Source of the DNA: Psychrosphaera saromensis
Lineage (GTDB): Bacteria; Pseudomonadota; Gammaproteobacteria; Enterobacterales; Alteromonadaceae
DNA: 64,000 nucleotides
Assembly: GCF_002954545.1 (NCBI RefSeq)
Contig: NZ_MSCH01000003.1
Coordinates: forward strand, 3,015,991 to 3,079,990
Direction of reading: 5' to 3'
The translations under genes and the position numbers were made by a program. Below the pieces are notes generated by a model. It was not told the DNA's origin and did no database searches. It was given only the letters and a program-made list of their open reading frames with translations. Positions 10,480 through 19,060 of the stretch are shown piece after piece (within the stretch, counting starts at the first letter, position 1; each line of letters opens with the position of its first letter).

Positions 10480-12735
10480 TTAAGCCGTTACCGCCTCTTT
10501 AGATTCGTAACTTAAACTAAGTTCATCTTTCTTAACGCCAACTTTCACTACACCACCTGATACTAACGCACCAAACAATACTTCACTGGCTAAAGGCTTA
10601 CGTAATTTTTCTTGGATTAAACGAGCCATTGGACGTGCGCCCATCGCTTTGTCATACCCTTTTTTACCTAACCATTTCATTGCAGCGTCTGAAATCTCCA
10701 ACTCAACTTGTTTCTTATCAAGCTGCGACTGAAGTTCAACGATGAATTTATCAACCACTTGTAAAATAGTTTCTTCATTTAAATGATTAAACCAAACAAT
10801 CTCATCGAGTCTATTTCTAAACTCAGGCGCAAAGGTACGTTTAATTTCTTCCATCGCATCTGAGCTGTTGTCTTGGTGAGTAAAGCCAATCGATTTTTTC
10901 GATACTTCAACCACGCCAGCATTAGTTGTCATCACTAATATCACGTTTCTAAAGTCAGCTTTTCTGCCGTTATTATCCGTTAGCGTGCCGTGATCCATAA
11001 CTTGTAATAAAAGATTGAACACATCTGGATGTGCTTTTTCTATTTCATCTAATAACACAACACTATGTGGATGCTTCATAACCGCATCCGTTAATTGACC
11101 ACCTTGTTCAAAACCAACATATCCTGGAGGCGAACCAATTAAACGACTTACCGCGTGACGTTCCATGTATTCAGACATATCAAAACGCAGTAACTCGATA
11201 TCGAGCACTTTTGATAGTTGTTTGGTTACTTCTGTTTTACCAACACCAGTAGGTCCTGCGAATAAGAAACTACCAATAGGTTTACCTTCAGCACCAAGCC
11301 CAGAGCGTGATAAGCGTATTGCAGCGGTTAACGCATCAATAGCTTGTTCTTGTCCGAACACGGCTAATTTCAAGTTACGGTCAACATTACGTAAAACGTC
11401 AGTATCCGATTGTGAAACTGATTTTTCTGGAATACGGGCAATTTTGGCAACGATCTGTTCAATAATGCCAACACTGATTTGCTTTTTCCGTTTTGATTTA
11501 GGCAATACTTTTTGATTTGCACCAGCTTCATCAATAATATCGATCGCTTTATCAGGTAGATGACGATCGTTAATATATCTGTCTGACAATTCCGCGGCTG
11601 CTCTTAATGCAGAATTAGTATATTTAACACCATGATGCTGTTCATAACGTTCTTTTAAGCCAATTAATATTTTAGTTGTGTCGTCCACACTTGGCTCTTC
11701 AACATCAATTTTTTGGAAACGTCTAACCAGTGCTTTATCTTTTTCAAAAATATTTCTAAATTCAGCATAGGTTGTTGATCCCATGCAGCGTAATTTACCC
11801 GTCGCTAAAAGTGGCTTAAGTAAATTAGACGCATCCATAACACCACCAGAGGCAGCTCCGGCACCGATTATTGTATGAATTTCATCAATAAATAAGATGG
11901 CATGTTCTTGAGCTTGTAATTGTTTTAACAAGGTTTTCAGGCGTTTTTCAAAGTCGCCTCTATATTTAGTACCCGCAAGTAAGCTACCCATATCTAAAGA
12001 ATATACGGTCGCATTTTCAATAACTTCAGGTACAGTTCCATTAACTATTTTATAAGCTAAGCCTTCAGCAATTGCCGTTTTACCAACTCCTGCTTCACCA
12101 ATTAATAATGGATTGTTTTTCTTACGACGACATAAAACCTGAATACAGCGCTCTATCTCTTGCTCTCGGCCTATAATTGGGTCAATGCCACCTTGAGTTG
12201 CCAATTCATTTAAATTGGTACACAAGCTGTCTAAGCTACTTTCAGCATCACCTGAACCATCTTCTGACTCTAAGCTTTCACCGTCGGCACCTTCTTCATC
12301 ATGATCAAGCCCATGAGAAATATAATTAACCAAATCCAAACGGCTAATATCAAAACTTTTTAATACATAAACAGCGTGAGATTCTTGTTCTGAGTAAATG
12401 GCAACCAATACATTGGCACCTGACACTTCTTGCTTGCCAGAAGATTGCACGTGGAATACAGCTCTTTGTAATACTCTTTGAAAACCAAGTGTTGGCTGAG
12501 TATCTTTCTCCTCCGACTCATCTTCCGCTAAATAAGGCGTAGTTTGAGTAATAAACTCCACTAATTCGGCTTTAATTTTATCAAGATCTGCTGAGCATGC
12601 TAACAATGCATCTTTGGCGTCGGAATTATCTAGCAAAGCCATTAACAAATGCTCAAGTGTCATAAACTCATGACGATGTAGCTTGGCATAATGAAATGCT
12701 TCATTCAAAGTAACTTCTAATTCTTTGTTTAACAT
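10480..12735 (-). CDS. clpA: ATP-dependent Clp protease ATP-binding subunit ClpA
   Basis: AAA+ unfoldase that feeds substrates to ClpP, including N-degron proteins delivered by ClpS. It has an N-terminal Clp-N domain (about residues 1-145) and two AAA+ modules with Walker A motifs GEAGVGKT (about 218) and GPTGVGKT (about 498); the Walker B motifs read LFIDEIHT and VVLLDEIEKAH. About 751 residues, the usual ClpA length, with an acidic linker (DHDEEGADGESLESEDGSG). The longest frame starts at a GTG at 12741, but this overlaps the Shine-Dalgarno AGAAGG; the ATG at 12735 is preferred. clpS lies 45 bp upstream in the same direction. Confidence 0.97.
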   Translation of the reverse strand: MLNKELEVTLNEAFHYAKLHRHEFMTLEHLLMALLDNSDAKDALLACSADLDKIKAELVEFITQTTPYLAEDESEEKDTQPTLGFQRVLQRAVFHVQSSGKQEVSGANVLVAIYSEQESHAVYVLKSFDISRLDLVNYISHGLDHDEEGADGESLESEDGSGDAESSLDSLCTNLNELATQGGIDPIIGREQEIERCIQVLCRRKKNNPLLIGEAGVGKTAIAEGLAYKIVNGTVPEVIENATVYSLDMGSLLAGTKYRGDFEKRLKTLLKQLQAQEHAILFIDEIHTIIGAGAASGGVMDASNLLKPLLATGKLRCMGSTTYAEFRNIFEKDKALVRRFQKIDVEEPSVDDTTKILIGLKERYEQHHGVKYTNSALRAAAELSDRYINDRHLPDKAIDIIDEAGANQKVLPKSKRKKQISVGIIEQIVAKIARIPEKSVSQSDTDVLRNVDRNLKLAVFGQEQAIDALTAAIRLSRSGLGAEGKPIGSFLFAGPTGVGKTEVTKQLSKVLDIELLRFDMSEYMERHAVSRLIGSPPGYVGFEQGGQLTDAVMKHPHSVVLLDEIEKAHPDVFNLLLQVMDHGTLTDNNGRKADFRNVILVMTTNAGVVEVSKKSIGFTHQDNSSDAMEEIKRTFAPEFRNRLDEIVWFNHLNEETILQVVDKFIVELQSQLDKKQVELEISDAAMKWLGKKGYDKAMGARPMARLIQEKLRKPLASEVLFGALVSGGVVKVGVKKDELSLSYESKEAVTA

Positions 12736-12779
12736 GGACACCTTCTTATTTATTCAAACGAATACTAAACAGAGCTTAG

Positions 12780-13100
12780 TTATTCTTGTTCCATTGTGCA
12801 TAACAATGGATGCTGATTGGCGCGAGAAAATTGATTTACTTGTGCTACTTTTGTCTCTGCAACTTCTGCAGAATATGTACCAACAATGGCTTTTCCATCC
12901 TTGTGTACTTTAAACATTATATGGTTTGCGCTTTCTAATGTTTTGCCAAAAAACTTCATTAACACTGTCACTACAAAGTCCATGGGGGTGTAATCATCAT
13001 TATTCAAGATTACTTTATACATTGACGGCTTTTTTAATTTACTTTTAGCGGCCTCTTTTAATAAGCCTGTGCCGTTTTCACTATCGGTTATTTTTGCCAT
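12780..13100 (-). CDS. clpS: ATP-dependent Clp protease adaptor ClpS
   Basis: Adaptor of 106 residues that binds N-terminal Leu, Phe, Tyr or Trp and delivers the protein to ClpA. The degron-binding signature NNDDYTPMDFV is near residues 33-43, and the later conserved segment FKVHKDGKAIVGTYSAEVAE is split by the usual helix. First gene of clpS-clpA. Its products act downstream of Aat and Bpt encoded on the opposite side of infA. Confidence 0.97.
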   Translation of the reverse strand: MAKITDSENGTGLLKEAAKSKLKKPSMYKVILNNDDYTPMDFVVTVLMKFFGKTLESANHIMFKVHKDGKAIVGTYSAEVAETKVAQVNQFSRANQHPLLCTMEQE

Positions 13101-13292
13101 ACACTCACAAATATTTCTGTTATATCGTTAAGAAACTAAAACCTTTATATAAATATATTAGTCAATTAACAAAACATAGTTGTTAAAACTTGACTATTTG
13201 ATTAATTTATCTACAGTATTTTATTGATTGCTTTAAATTTATACAAGAAGTAACAACAACAATTGCACAAATTTAACATAGGAAGTAGAAGT

Positions 13293-13502
13293 ATGGCACT
13301 CGGAAAAGTAAAATGGTTCAACAACGCGAAAGGTTTTGGCTTTATTAAGGAAGAAGGCAAGGAAGAAGATATCTTTGCTCACTTCTCAACCATCACTATG
13401 GATGGTTATAAAACCCTCAAAGCTGGTCAAGATGTAGAATTTGATTTAACGCAAGGTCCAAAAGGACTGCACGCGATCAATATAAAACTTGGCGAAAAAT
13501 AA
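13293..13502 (+). CDS. Cold-shock domain protein (CspA/CspD family)
   Basis: A 69-residue cold-shock domain protein binding single-stranded nucleic acid. RNP1-like KGFGFI and RNP2-like DIFAHFS motifs are present. A longer frame from a TTG at 13263 exists, but GGAAG at 13282-13286 fits the ATG at 13293 and MALGKVKWFNNAKGFG is the family N-terminus. It is divergent from clpS, the position cspD has in many gammaproteobacteria; CspD is the likely subtype, not proven. The 190-bp upstream region is AT-rich and may form a 5' leader. Confidence 0.93.
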   Translation: MALGKVKWFNNAKGFGFIKEEGKEEDIFAHFSTITMDGYKTLKAGQDVEFDLTQGPKGLHAINIKLGEK

Positions 13503-13526
13503 AATAATAATAAAAGCCAAAATAAT

Positions 13527-13552
13527 AGCACCCTAATTATGGGTGCTTTTTT
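13527..13552 (+). terminator. Terminator of the cold-shock gene
   Basis: AGCACCC, TAATTAT, GGGTGCT followed by six T. It may also serve the convergent PilZ gene weakly. Confidence 0.9.
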
Positions 13553-13568
13553 GTATCCAAAGAATAAT

Positions 13569-13868
13569 TTAGAGGTGCTCTATGATCTCTATTCCTAACA
13601 AATACGACCCGCTCTCTTCTTGAGAACAACGAACCACAGTTGCAGACGCTTTTAGTGCTGGTAATTCTGGACTTGCGCCTTCTAACTTGCAAACTACACT
13701 CGTACCAACTTCAACTGGCTCATCGGTTTCAACAGCCATTCCGGTTGCACTCAAGTCGCGACACACAGCATCTATTTTTCGCCCTGCGTCCGCATCTGCA
13801 ATATCTATTTCTATATTAGTATTAACCATCATTCTAAAAAAATTTCGGTTGTCACTGTATCTAATCAT
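13569..13868 (-). CDS. PilZ domain protein, probable c-di-GMP receptor
   Basis: A single-domain PilZ protein of 99 residues. Both parts of the c-di-GMP-binding signature are visible: RNFFR near residues 8-12 (RxxxR) and DLSATG near 38-43 ((D/N)xSxxG). This makes it a probable cytoplasmic c-di-GMP sensor acting on motility, surface or biofilm functions; the partner is unknown. It is convergent with the cold-shock gene and stands alone. Confidence 0.85.
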   Translation of the reverse strand: MIRYSDNRNFFRMMVNTNIEIDIADADAGRKIDAVCRDLSATGMAVETDEPVEVGTSVVCKLEGASPELPALKASATVVRCSQEESGSYLLGIEIIEHL

Positions 13869-14314
13869 ACCGCTGCCTTTAATTTAAATTTCTGATAATT
13901 TTTTATTACTATCACTTAAAATAACTTGATTATAACAACCAGTCATCCCCTTTCGAAGCTTGGAACTCTTACTATTTGGTAGAGTCAAAACAACTTAACC
14001 AATACCTAGCTTGAAACGCTAACTTAAGCTTTTAGATTAAGAAATCCAACATAAATCAACAGTACCAAACTACTTTCCAATTTAATTATCCACCTCCATG
14101 TAATTAAATTTAAACTCATGGATACTGTAGATTAGTTACTCACTAATATACAAATTTTCAACATCATTGCTACACTTTAGTGCAAAATAAATAAACAAAC
14201 TTTCATGAAAAAAGAGTAAATAAAACTAAAAAACGATTAAATAGTTTGACATTACACTCATTAAAGATTGAAATTGGCGCAACAACTTTACTAGTTACTT
14301 AGGGAATAGAACAA
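13869..14314. other. 446-bp intergenic region
   Basis: AT-rich, without a convincing gene. A TTGACA at about 14248 could be a -35 box for the following outer-membrane gene, but no clear -10 box at the right spacing was found. AGGGA precedes the downstream ATG by about 11 bases. Confidence 0.4.
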
Positions 14315-15085
14315 ATGAAAAAGACAACTACGGCTCTAGCGCTTGCGTTAGCATCAACAAATGTGGCAGCTTTGCCTTTAATCGATTTTTGGGTAGGCGG
14401 ATACTCTTGGAACACAGCTTATGAAGGTTCTGTATCAGCGACATCTTCAGGCCAACCTATCGATTTGTCATTGGATAACACGCTTCAACTAGAAGATTCT
14501 TACAACAATGTTATTTGGGCTGCTTTTGAGCATCCAATTCCAGTTCTTCCAAATATCCAAATAAAACAAACGACTTTAGAAACTACAGGTATGGGTTCTT
14601 TGGATCAAAGTTTCACTTTTGGTGGCAAAACTTACAGTGAAAGTGTTGACTTAAATTCAAGCATTAACCTTAATCATACGGACTTAACAGCATACTGGAG
14701 CTTACCGCTTCCGATTGTTACCGTTGATTTTGGTTTAAACATCCGTAAATTTGATGGCGAATTAGCAATTAATACAGGTGTATCTGAATTAGACGCGCCA
14801 ATTCCTATGGGATTTGCACGTGTAGGCGGTTACTTACCATTTACTGGTTTATCATTAATGGCTGAAGCAAATTATATTGGTTACGGTGATACTAATCACA
14901 TGGATTACCAAATTGTTGCTCGCTATACACTTCCTATCATTCCAGTTTTAGATGTGAATTTAGAAGCTGGTTACCGTTCATTTCAGTTGAACATTGACCC
15001 AACTGACTTTGATGGTAATGAAGATGACTTAACAGCTGACATTGATATGTCTGGTGTTTTTGTAGGTGTATCTTTCCACCTGTAA
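14315..15085 (+). CDS. TIGR04219-type outer-membrane beta-barrel protein
   Basis: A 256-residue exported protein with a signal peptide of about 19 residues (MKKTTTALALALASTNVAA) and alternating hydrophobic segments of a beta-barrel. The sequence after the signal (LPLIDFWVGGYSWNTAYEG) and the repeated PLPIxxxD and PIIPVLDVNLEAGYR motifs match my memory of the TIGR04219 family of gammaproteobacterial outer-membrane proteins, whose role is unknown. Ends with the barrel-type terminal aromatic pattern VGVSFHL. Own terminator downstream; monocistronic. Confidence 0.8.
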   Translation: MKKTTTALALALASTNVAALPLIDFWVGGYSWNTAYEGSVSATSSGQPIDLSLDNTLQLEDSYNNVIWAAFEHPIPVLPNIQIKQTTLETTGMGSLDQSFTFGGKTYSESVDLNSSINLNHTDLTAYWSLPLPIVTVDFGLNIRKFDGELAINTGVSELDAPIPMGFARVGGYLPFTGLSLMAEANYIGYGDTNHMDYQIVARYTLPIIPVLDVNLEAGYRSFQLNIDPTDFDGNEDDLTADIDMSGVFVGVSFHL

Positions 15086-15118
15086 ATATATGTTAAATAT
15101 TGTTATAGAGTGAAAATA

Positions 15119-15165
15119 AAAAAGCTTCTACCTCATATATTACAGAGAGTAGAAGCTTTTTTTTT
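15119..15165. terminator. Bidirectional terminator
   Basis: AAAGCTTCTAC and GTAGAAGCTTT form a long stem flanked by A and T runs. It serves the outer-membrane protein gene (plus) and the amidohydrolase pair (minus). Confidence 0.88.
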
Positions 15166-15193
15166 GCCGTTTGAAACTTTACCCTTTAAGGCA

Positions 15194-16432
15194 TCAAGGC
15201 TTTATATAACCTCTAGGTTTATTATCTTTCGATATATATCGGTCACGTAATTTATCTTGTCTAGACTCAGTCGTCACCTTCTCACCATTAATCCAAAGCG
15301 ATTCTACTTTTGAACTAATTTCAAATGGATCAGCAGTCCAAAGTACTAAATCAGCCGCACGACCAACTGCAATTTCGCCGGAATCCATATTAAACACCTC
15401 AGCAACATTTGATGTCATAGCTTCAAGAGCTCCCTGAGGCGTCATACCGTAAGATATTGCATTACCTGCATCCAACCTTAGATTTTTAGCCATATGACTG
15501 TCAGGGCTAAACAGGATGACTTTAACGCCAGCCTTTTCTAACTCACCAGCCGTTGTCAATGAAGCATGTAATGAATCAAAGCTTCCTGGCAAATTAGCAA
15601 CCACTTTAATCATAACTGGAATTTCAGCTTCCGCGAGTTGTGACTTAACTCGTGCAGCGTCTTCCCCACCAGCAATAACGATGTGAACGCCATATTCTTC
15701 TTTTATCTTAATCAAATGTAATAAATCAGATGATCTAGAAGCCGAAGCCACTAACGGTTTTTCACCATTTAATAATGCAGTAAGAGCTTCTTCTTCATCG
15801 GTTGGCGCTTTGGCTTTTTTCGATGACTCATCATCAGCGTTAGATAACTTGTCTCGTTGCTCTTTTAATTTTTCAATTAACTCTATTAAGCTACTCGCTC
15901 TAGAGTCTTTGCTTTCGCCACCAAAACTAGCAACAACCGCTGATTTTGTATCAATAACGCTGTCAAAGCTTGAGTTCATTAAGATAGTAAATGCTTGACC
16001 AGCAAAAACACTATCACGTGAACTTGGTGTAATTAAACTACGCGTTATTCCACCTTTACGAGCAAATGGAATTAACGATGTTTCTGCGTTATAAGCATAA
16101 GATGGGTCAAAGTTGATGCTGCCTTTTTTTGCACTCGCATCTCGAGTACCAGATACCGCATTAACTTCCACTAAACCAAACTGGTTCATTGTGGAAATCA
16201 AACCAGGTGTCACTATTTTACCTGTGCCATCAATGATTTTGTCGGCTTTAATGCTTAGTGGATTGATGCTAATGATCTTTCCATTTTCAAACACGACACT
16301 GGCATTCGTTAGTACACCGTTGTCTGTCGCGGTATAAATAGTTGTATTTGTTATAGCTATTTTTTCAGCAAGTACCGAGCAAGATGTTAATAACGATAAA
16401 GCGATGAGAGATGGTTTTAATAATTTCATCAT
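15194..16432 (-). CDS. Amidohydrolase-family protein lacking the HxH metal motif
   Basis: A 412-residue protein with a signal peptide (about 22 residues, ending SVLA) and the overall amidohydrolase layout: an N-terminal composite sandwich (NGKIISINP, GTGKIVTPGLI), a shortened central barrel and the C-terminal ADLVLWTADPFE segment. Where active relatives have a DxHxH metal motif after TPGLI it reads STMNQFG, and the usual C-terminal HSD position reads SPDSH. A Ser/Lys-rich stretch (about residues 190-215) interrupts the barrel. It lies 7 bp after the other amidohydrolase gene and probably forms a complex with it. Likely non-catalytic; substrate unknown. Confidence 0.8.
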   Translation of the reverse strand: MMKLLKPSLIALSLLTSCSVLAEKIAITNTTIYTATDNGVLTNASVVFENGKIISINPLSIKADKIIDGTGKIVTPGLISTMNQFGLVEVNAVSGTRDASAKKGSINFDPSYAYNAETSLIPFARKGGITRSLITPSSRDSVFAGQAFTILMNSSFDSVIDTKSAVVASFGGESKDSRASSLIELIEKLKEQRDKLSNADDESSKKAKAPTDEEEALTALLNGEKPLVASASRSSDLLHLIKIKEEYGVHIVIAGGEDAARVKSQLAEAEIPVMIKVVANLPGSFDSLHASLTTAGELEKAGVKVILFSPDSHMAKNLRLDAGNAISYGMTPQGALEAMTSNVAEVFNMDSGEIAVGRAADLVLWTADPFEISSKVESLWINGEKVTTESRQDKLRDRYISKDNKPRGYIKP

Positions 16433-16439
16433 TGGTTCC

Positions 16440-17819
16440 TTAATCTTGACCTAATAGAAAATCACTTTTCGGTTGATATGCTTCATCTGCAATATCAAAT
16501 ACTTTGGCACCGTCAATAAAGACTTGCTCAGCTTTAGCGTAAACACTAAATGGACTTTGATTCCAAATAACCACGTCACCTTGTTTACCAGCTTCTAGTG
16601 ATCCAGTTTTATCATCAATGCCCAATGACTTAGCTGCATTTAATGTGATCCAACCAATCGCTTTAGCTTCATCAATTATAAAGCCCGCTTCATTTGAACG
16701 GTACATGATTTTTGCTGCTTCCTGATTCAAACGTTGAATCGTGGTATCTGAGTCTGAATGTACAATGGCACATGAGTTTTGATAAGAATCTACAACGCCT
16801 GCATTTTCTTGGATCATGTCAAAAGCTTCCATTTTAAAGCCCCACCATTCTGGCCACATAGCCGCACAAACTTTATTTTTAGCTAAATCTTCAGCAATTT
16901 TATAAGCTTCAACAGCGTGATGGAAAGTACCAGCGTGGTAATTAAATTCTTTTGCTAAGTCCATCATCATTGACATTTCTTCAGCTTTATAACAATGATT
17001 ATGAATTCTGATATCACCATCTAATACGCCTTTTAACGTATCGTAAGTAAGGTTACGCTCAGGTGCTTGAGGATTTTTACCTGCGGCGTAATCTCTTTCA
17101 TACTTTTCCCAAGCACGTTTATATTCAGTTGCTTCAACCCAAGCATTTCGATAGCCAGCCATATTACCCATACGAGTTGACGGCGTCACTTTTCTGCTAC
17201 CGTATACACGTTTAGGGTTTTCACCACAGGCCATTTTTAAACCATAAGGTGCATCAGGAAATTTCATTCCTTGCATAGTTGGAGATGGAATGTTTTTTAA
17301 TGTAACACCACGTCCGCCAATTAAATTACCAGAACCTGGTAAAATCTGTAGTGTGGTAATACCACCAATTCTTGCTGCTTCAAAACCTGGATCTTGAGGC
17401 CAAACTGAGTGTTCAACCCAAACTTCTGCCGTTACTGGGTTGGTCATTTCGTTGCCATCTTGATGAGACTCAACGGATGGACTTGGATAAGCACCTAAAT
17501 GAGAATGAACGTCAATAATACCTGGAGTAACAAATTTACCGCTACCATCGATAATAGTCGCGCTGCCGTTTTCAATATTAGTACCGACTGCTTTGATTAT
17601 GCCGTTTTCTAATAGAACATCAGCATTCGGTAACATTTCCCCTGTACCCGTTAAAACAGTTGCACCTTTAATTAATACCGTTAGTTGTTCCATCGGCTTA
17701 TAGGTACTTGGGTATGGATTTTTGTTGATAGTGACATGTGGATCTTGAGCTTCATTGCCTGAACATCCAGACAAAGCAGCCAATGATACAGCTGTAACAG
17801 TTAATGCGAACTTACGCAT
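16440..17819 (-). CDS. Amidohydrolase-family lipoprotein with metal-binding residues
   Basis: A 459-residue metal-dependent hydrolase of the imidazolonepropionase/prolidase-like amidohydrolase group. The N-terminus is a lipoprotein signal with lipobox LSGC (Cys about 19). Metal ligands are visible: HSH in DVHSHLGAYP (about residue 104), His residues in RIHNHCY and FHHA, and HSDSD in the barrel's last strand. The end reads GKQGDVVIWNQSPFSVYAKAE, typical of the family. AGAGGA precedes the ATG by 8 bases. First gene of a two-gene operon with the metal-motif-deficient paralogue. Substrate unknown; a peptide or cyclic amide is plausible. Confidence 0.85.
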   Translation of the reverse strand: MRKFALTVTAVSLAALSGCSGNEAQDPHVTINKNPYPSTYKPMEQLTVLIKGATVLTGTGEMLPNADVLLENGIIKAVGTNIENGSATIIDGSGKFVTPGIIDVHSHLGAYPSPSVESHQDGNEMTNPVTAEVWVEHSVWPQDPGFEAARIGGITTLQILPGSGNLIGGRGVTLKNIPSPTMQGMKFPDAPYGLKMACGENPKRVYGSRKVTPSTRMGNMAGYRNAWVEATEYKRAWEKYERDYAAGKNPQAPERNLTYDTLKGVLDGDIRIHNHCYKAEEMSMMMDLAKEFNYHAGTFHHAVEAYKIAEDLAKNKVCAAMWPEWWGFKMEAFDMIQENAGVVDSYQNSCAIVHSDSDTTIQRLNQEAAKIMYRSNEAGFIIDEAKAIGWITLNAAKSLGIDDKTGSLEAGKQGDVVIWNQSPFSVYAKAEQVFIDGAKVFDIADEAYQPKSDFLLGQD

Positions 17820-18125
17820 GACGACATCCTCTTTCTTTTTATGTAATTGTTTTGATTATTCCTGACAAAAAATCTCAGGCTAAATTGTTGTTCTTACAAT
17901 AATTAAAATTATTACGTTTTACTACAAGGGAATGACGATAGTTTACAGGTTTAATGGGAGAGACTGGAAAGCGTGATTTTAAATGAATCAAATATACACA
18001 AAACCTAACGCTTTGAGTTTGAATTGTTAAGTTTTACATTTGGTAACAATGGCGGAATTTTATTAGTGATAATTATTTAAAAACTGAATGAAGATATTTA
18101 ATACAAGGAGATAACTAAGAAATAA
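17820..18125. other. Intergenic region between amidohydrolase operon and tRNA-Asp array
   Basis: AT-rich, no gene seen. An isolated TGGCGGAA at 18050-18057 repeats the reversed tRNA-Asp 3' end and could be a remnant of a further copy, but eight bases are too few to be sure. No clear terminator for the tRNA transcript was found. Confidence 0.4.
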
Positions 18126-18202
18126 TGGCGGAACGGACGAGACTCGAACTCGCGACCCCCGGCGTGACAGGCCGGTATTCTAACCAACTGAACTACCGCT
18201 CC
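18126..18202 (-). tRNA. tRNA-Asp (GTC), copy 1
   Basis: 77-nt tRNA with encoded CCA. Acceptor GGAGCGG pairs with CCGTTCC, anticodon loop CTGTCAC with GTC anticodon, T arm GCGAG-TTCGAGT-CTCGT. Identical to the other three copies. It is the last gene of the array in transcription order and is followed upstream by the 29-bp spacer that also separates the degenerate units. Confidence 0.97.
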
Positions 18203-18231
18203 GCAGAAGTAGGTTTTACATCTGTTGAAGA

Positions 18232-18319
18232 TGACGGAACAAACAAGACTCTAACTCGAAACCTCGACCTGACAGGACGCTGCTCTTAATAAAAGCCTAA
18301 CCAACTGAACTACCGCTCC
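18232..18319 (-). pseudogene. Degenerate tRNA-Asp-like unit 1 of a tandem repeat
   Basis: 88-nt unit that begins (minus strand) with the intact tRNA-Asp acceptor and D-arm sequence GGAGCGGTAGTTCAGTTGG and keeps a GTC anticodon loop (CTGTCxG), but has about 12 extra bases between D and anticodon arms, a changed T arm and a 3' end GTCA instead of GCCA. Differs from units 2 and 3 by single bases, for example at 18276. Without an encoded CCA and with weakened stems it is probably not a working tRNA. Confidence 0.85.
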
Positions 18320-18348
18320 GCAGAAGTAGGTTTTACATCTGTTGAAGA

Positions 18349-18436
18349 TGACGGAACAAACAATACTCTAACTCGAAACCTCGACTTGACAGGCCGCTGC
18401 TCTTAATAAAAGCCTAACCAACTGAACTACCGCTCC
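18349..18436 (-). pseudogene. Degenerate tRNA-Asp-like unit 2 of a tandem repeat
   Basis: Second 88-nt unit, 117 bp from the first. Same insertion, same 3' GTCA. It carries two private changes relative to unit 3 (T for G in the AATACT/AAGACT segment, T for C in CGACTTGAC). Confidence 0.85.
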
Positions 18437-18465
18437 GCAGAAGTAGGTTTTACATCTGTTGAAGA

Positions 18466-18553
18466 TGACGGAACAAACAAGACTCTAACTCGAAACCTCG
18501 ACCTGACAGGCCGCTGCTCTTAATAAAAGCCTAACCAACTGAACTACCGCTCC
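18466..18553 (-). pseudogene. Degenerate tRNA-Asp-like unit 3 of a tandem repeat
   Basis: Third 88-nt unit, again 117 bp on. In the minus-strand order it comes first of the three, directly after tRNA copy 2. Its upstream spacer has one change (ATCCG for ATCTG). Confidence 0.85.
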
Positions 18554-18636
18554 GCAGAAGTAGGTTTTACATCCGTTGAAGATGTGATTAAGGGGTATTA
18601 ATCAAATGTTGTTGTAATAACAATAAGACTCAAAAG

Positions 18637-18713
18637 TGGCGGAACGGACGAGACTCGAACTCGCGACCCCCGGCGTGACAGGCCGGTATTCTAACCAACT
18701 GAACTACCGCTCC
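18637..18713 (-). tRNA. tRNA-Asp (GTC), copy 2
   Basis: 77-nt gene identical to copy 1, with CCA encoded. The flanking AGCTTTTGA(A/G)A motif also follows copy 3's upstream region (near 18764), suggesting duplication with flank. Confidence 0.97.
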
Positions 18714-18793
18714 AGCTTTTGAGAATTTTAGCGTAAAACATTAAACAGTTAAATTATCGTTTCAGCTTTTGAAATCTTAGCATCAATATTAAA

Positions 18794-18870
18794 TGGCGGA
18801 ACGGACGAGACTCGAACTCGCGACCCCCGGCGTGACAGGCCGGTATTCTAACCAACTGAACTACCGCTCC
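18794..18870 (-). tRNA. tRNA-Asp (GTC), copy 3
   Basis: 77-nt gene identical to the other three intact copies; GTC anticodon, encoded CCA. Confidence 0.97.
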
Positions 18871-18942
18871 AGTTTAATACTTCTTACTAAGAAAAGCTTA
18901 ACAACTACTTTATCTTAATGTTTTAACAAATGACAATATAAG

Positions 18943-19019
18943 TGGCGGAACGGACGAGACTCGAACTCGCGACCCCCGGCGTGACAGGCCGGTATTCTAA
19001 CCAACTGAACTACCGCTCC
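18943..19019 (-). tRNA. tRNA-Asp (GTC), copy 4 (first transcribed)
   Basis: 77-nt gene identical to the other copies. It lies closest to the array promoter at 19061-19089, about 40 bp from the predicted transcription start. Confidence 0.97.
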
Positions 19020-19060
19020 CTTTACTTACATGTCGTCAGCTTTGCTAAACAACGGCGCGG

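Larger units (their letters stand above)
18203..18582. repeat. 117-bp tandem repeat (88-nt tRNA-like unit plus 29-bp spacer)
   Basis: Four nearly identical 29-bp spacers start at 18203, 18320, 18437 and 18554 (GCAGAAGTAGGTTTTACATC at their left ends) and separate the intact tRNA-Asp copy 1 and three degenerate units. The period is exactly 117 bp between units. The spacer beside an intact tRNA shows that the repeat arose by tandem duplication of a tRNA-Asp gene with its flank. Confidence 0.92.

Noticed and set aside
13263-13292. TTG start extending the cold-shock protein by ten residues
   Set aside because: GGAAG fits the ATG at 13293 and the extension is absent from the family.
18203-18582. 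CRISPR-like periodic repeat
   Set aside because: The period is 117 bp with 88-nt units clearly derived from tRNA-Asp and identical spacers; CRISPR arrays have short repeats and different spacers, and no cas genes are present.
18126-19019. Part of an rRNA operon
   Set aside because: The tRNA-Asp genes stand in an array of their own; no 5S, 16S or 23S sequence lies within several kilobases.
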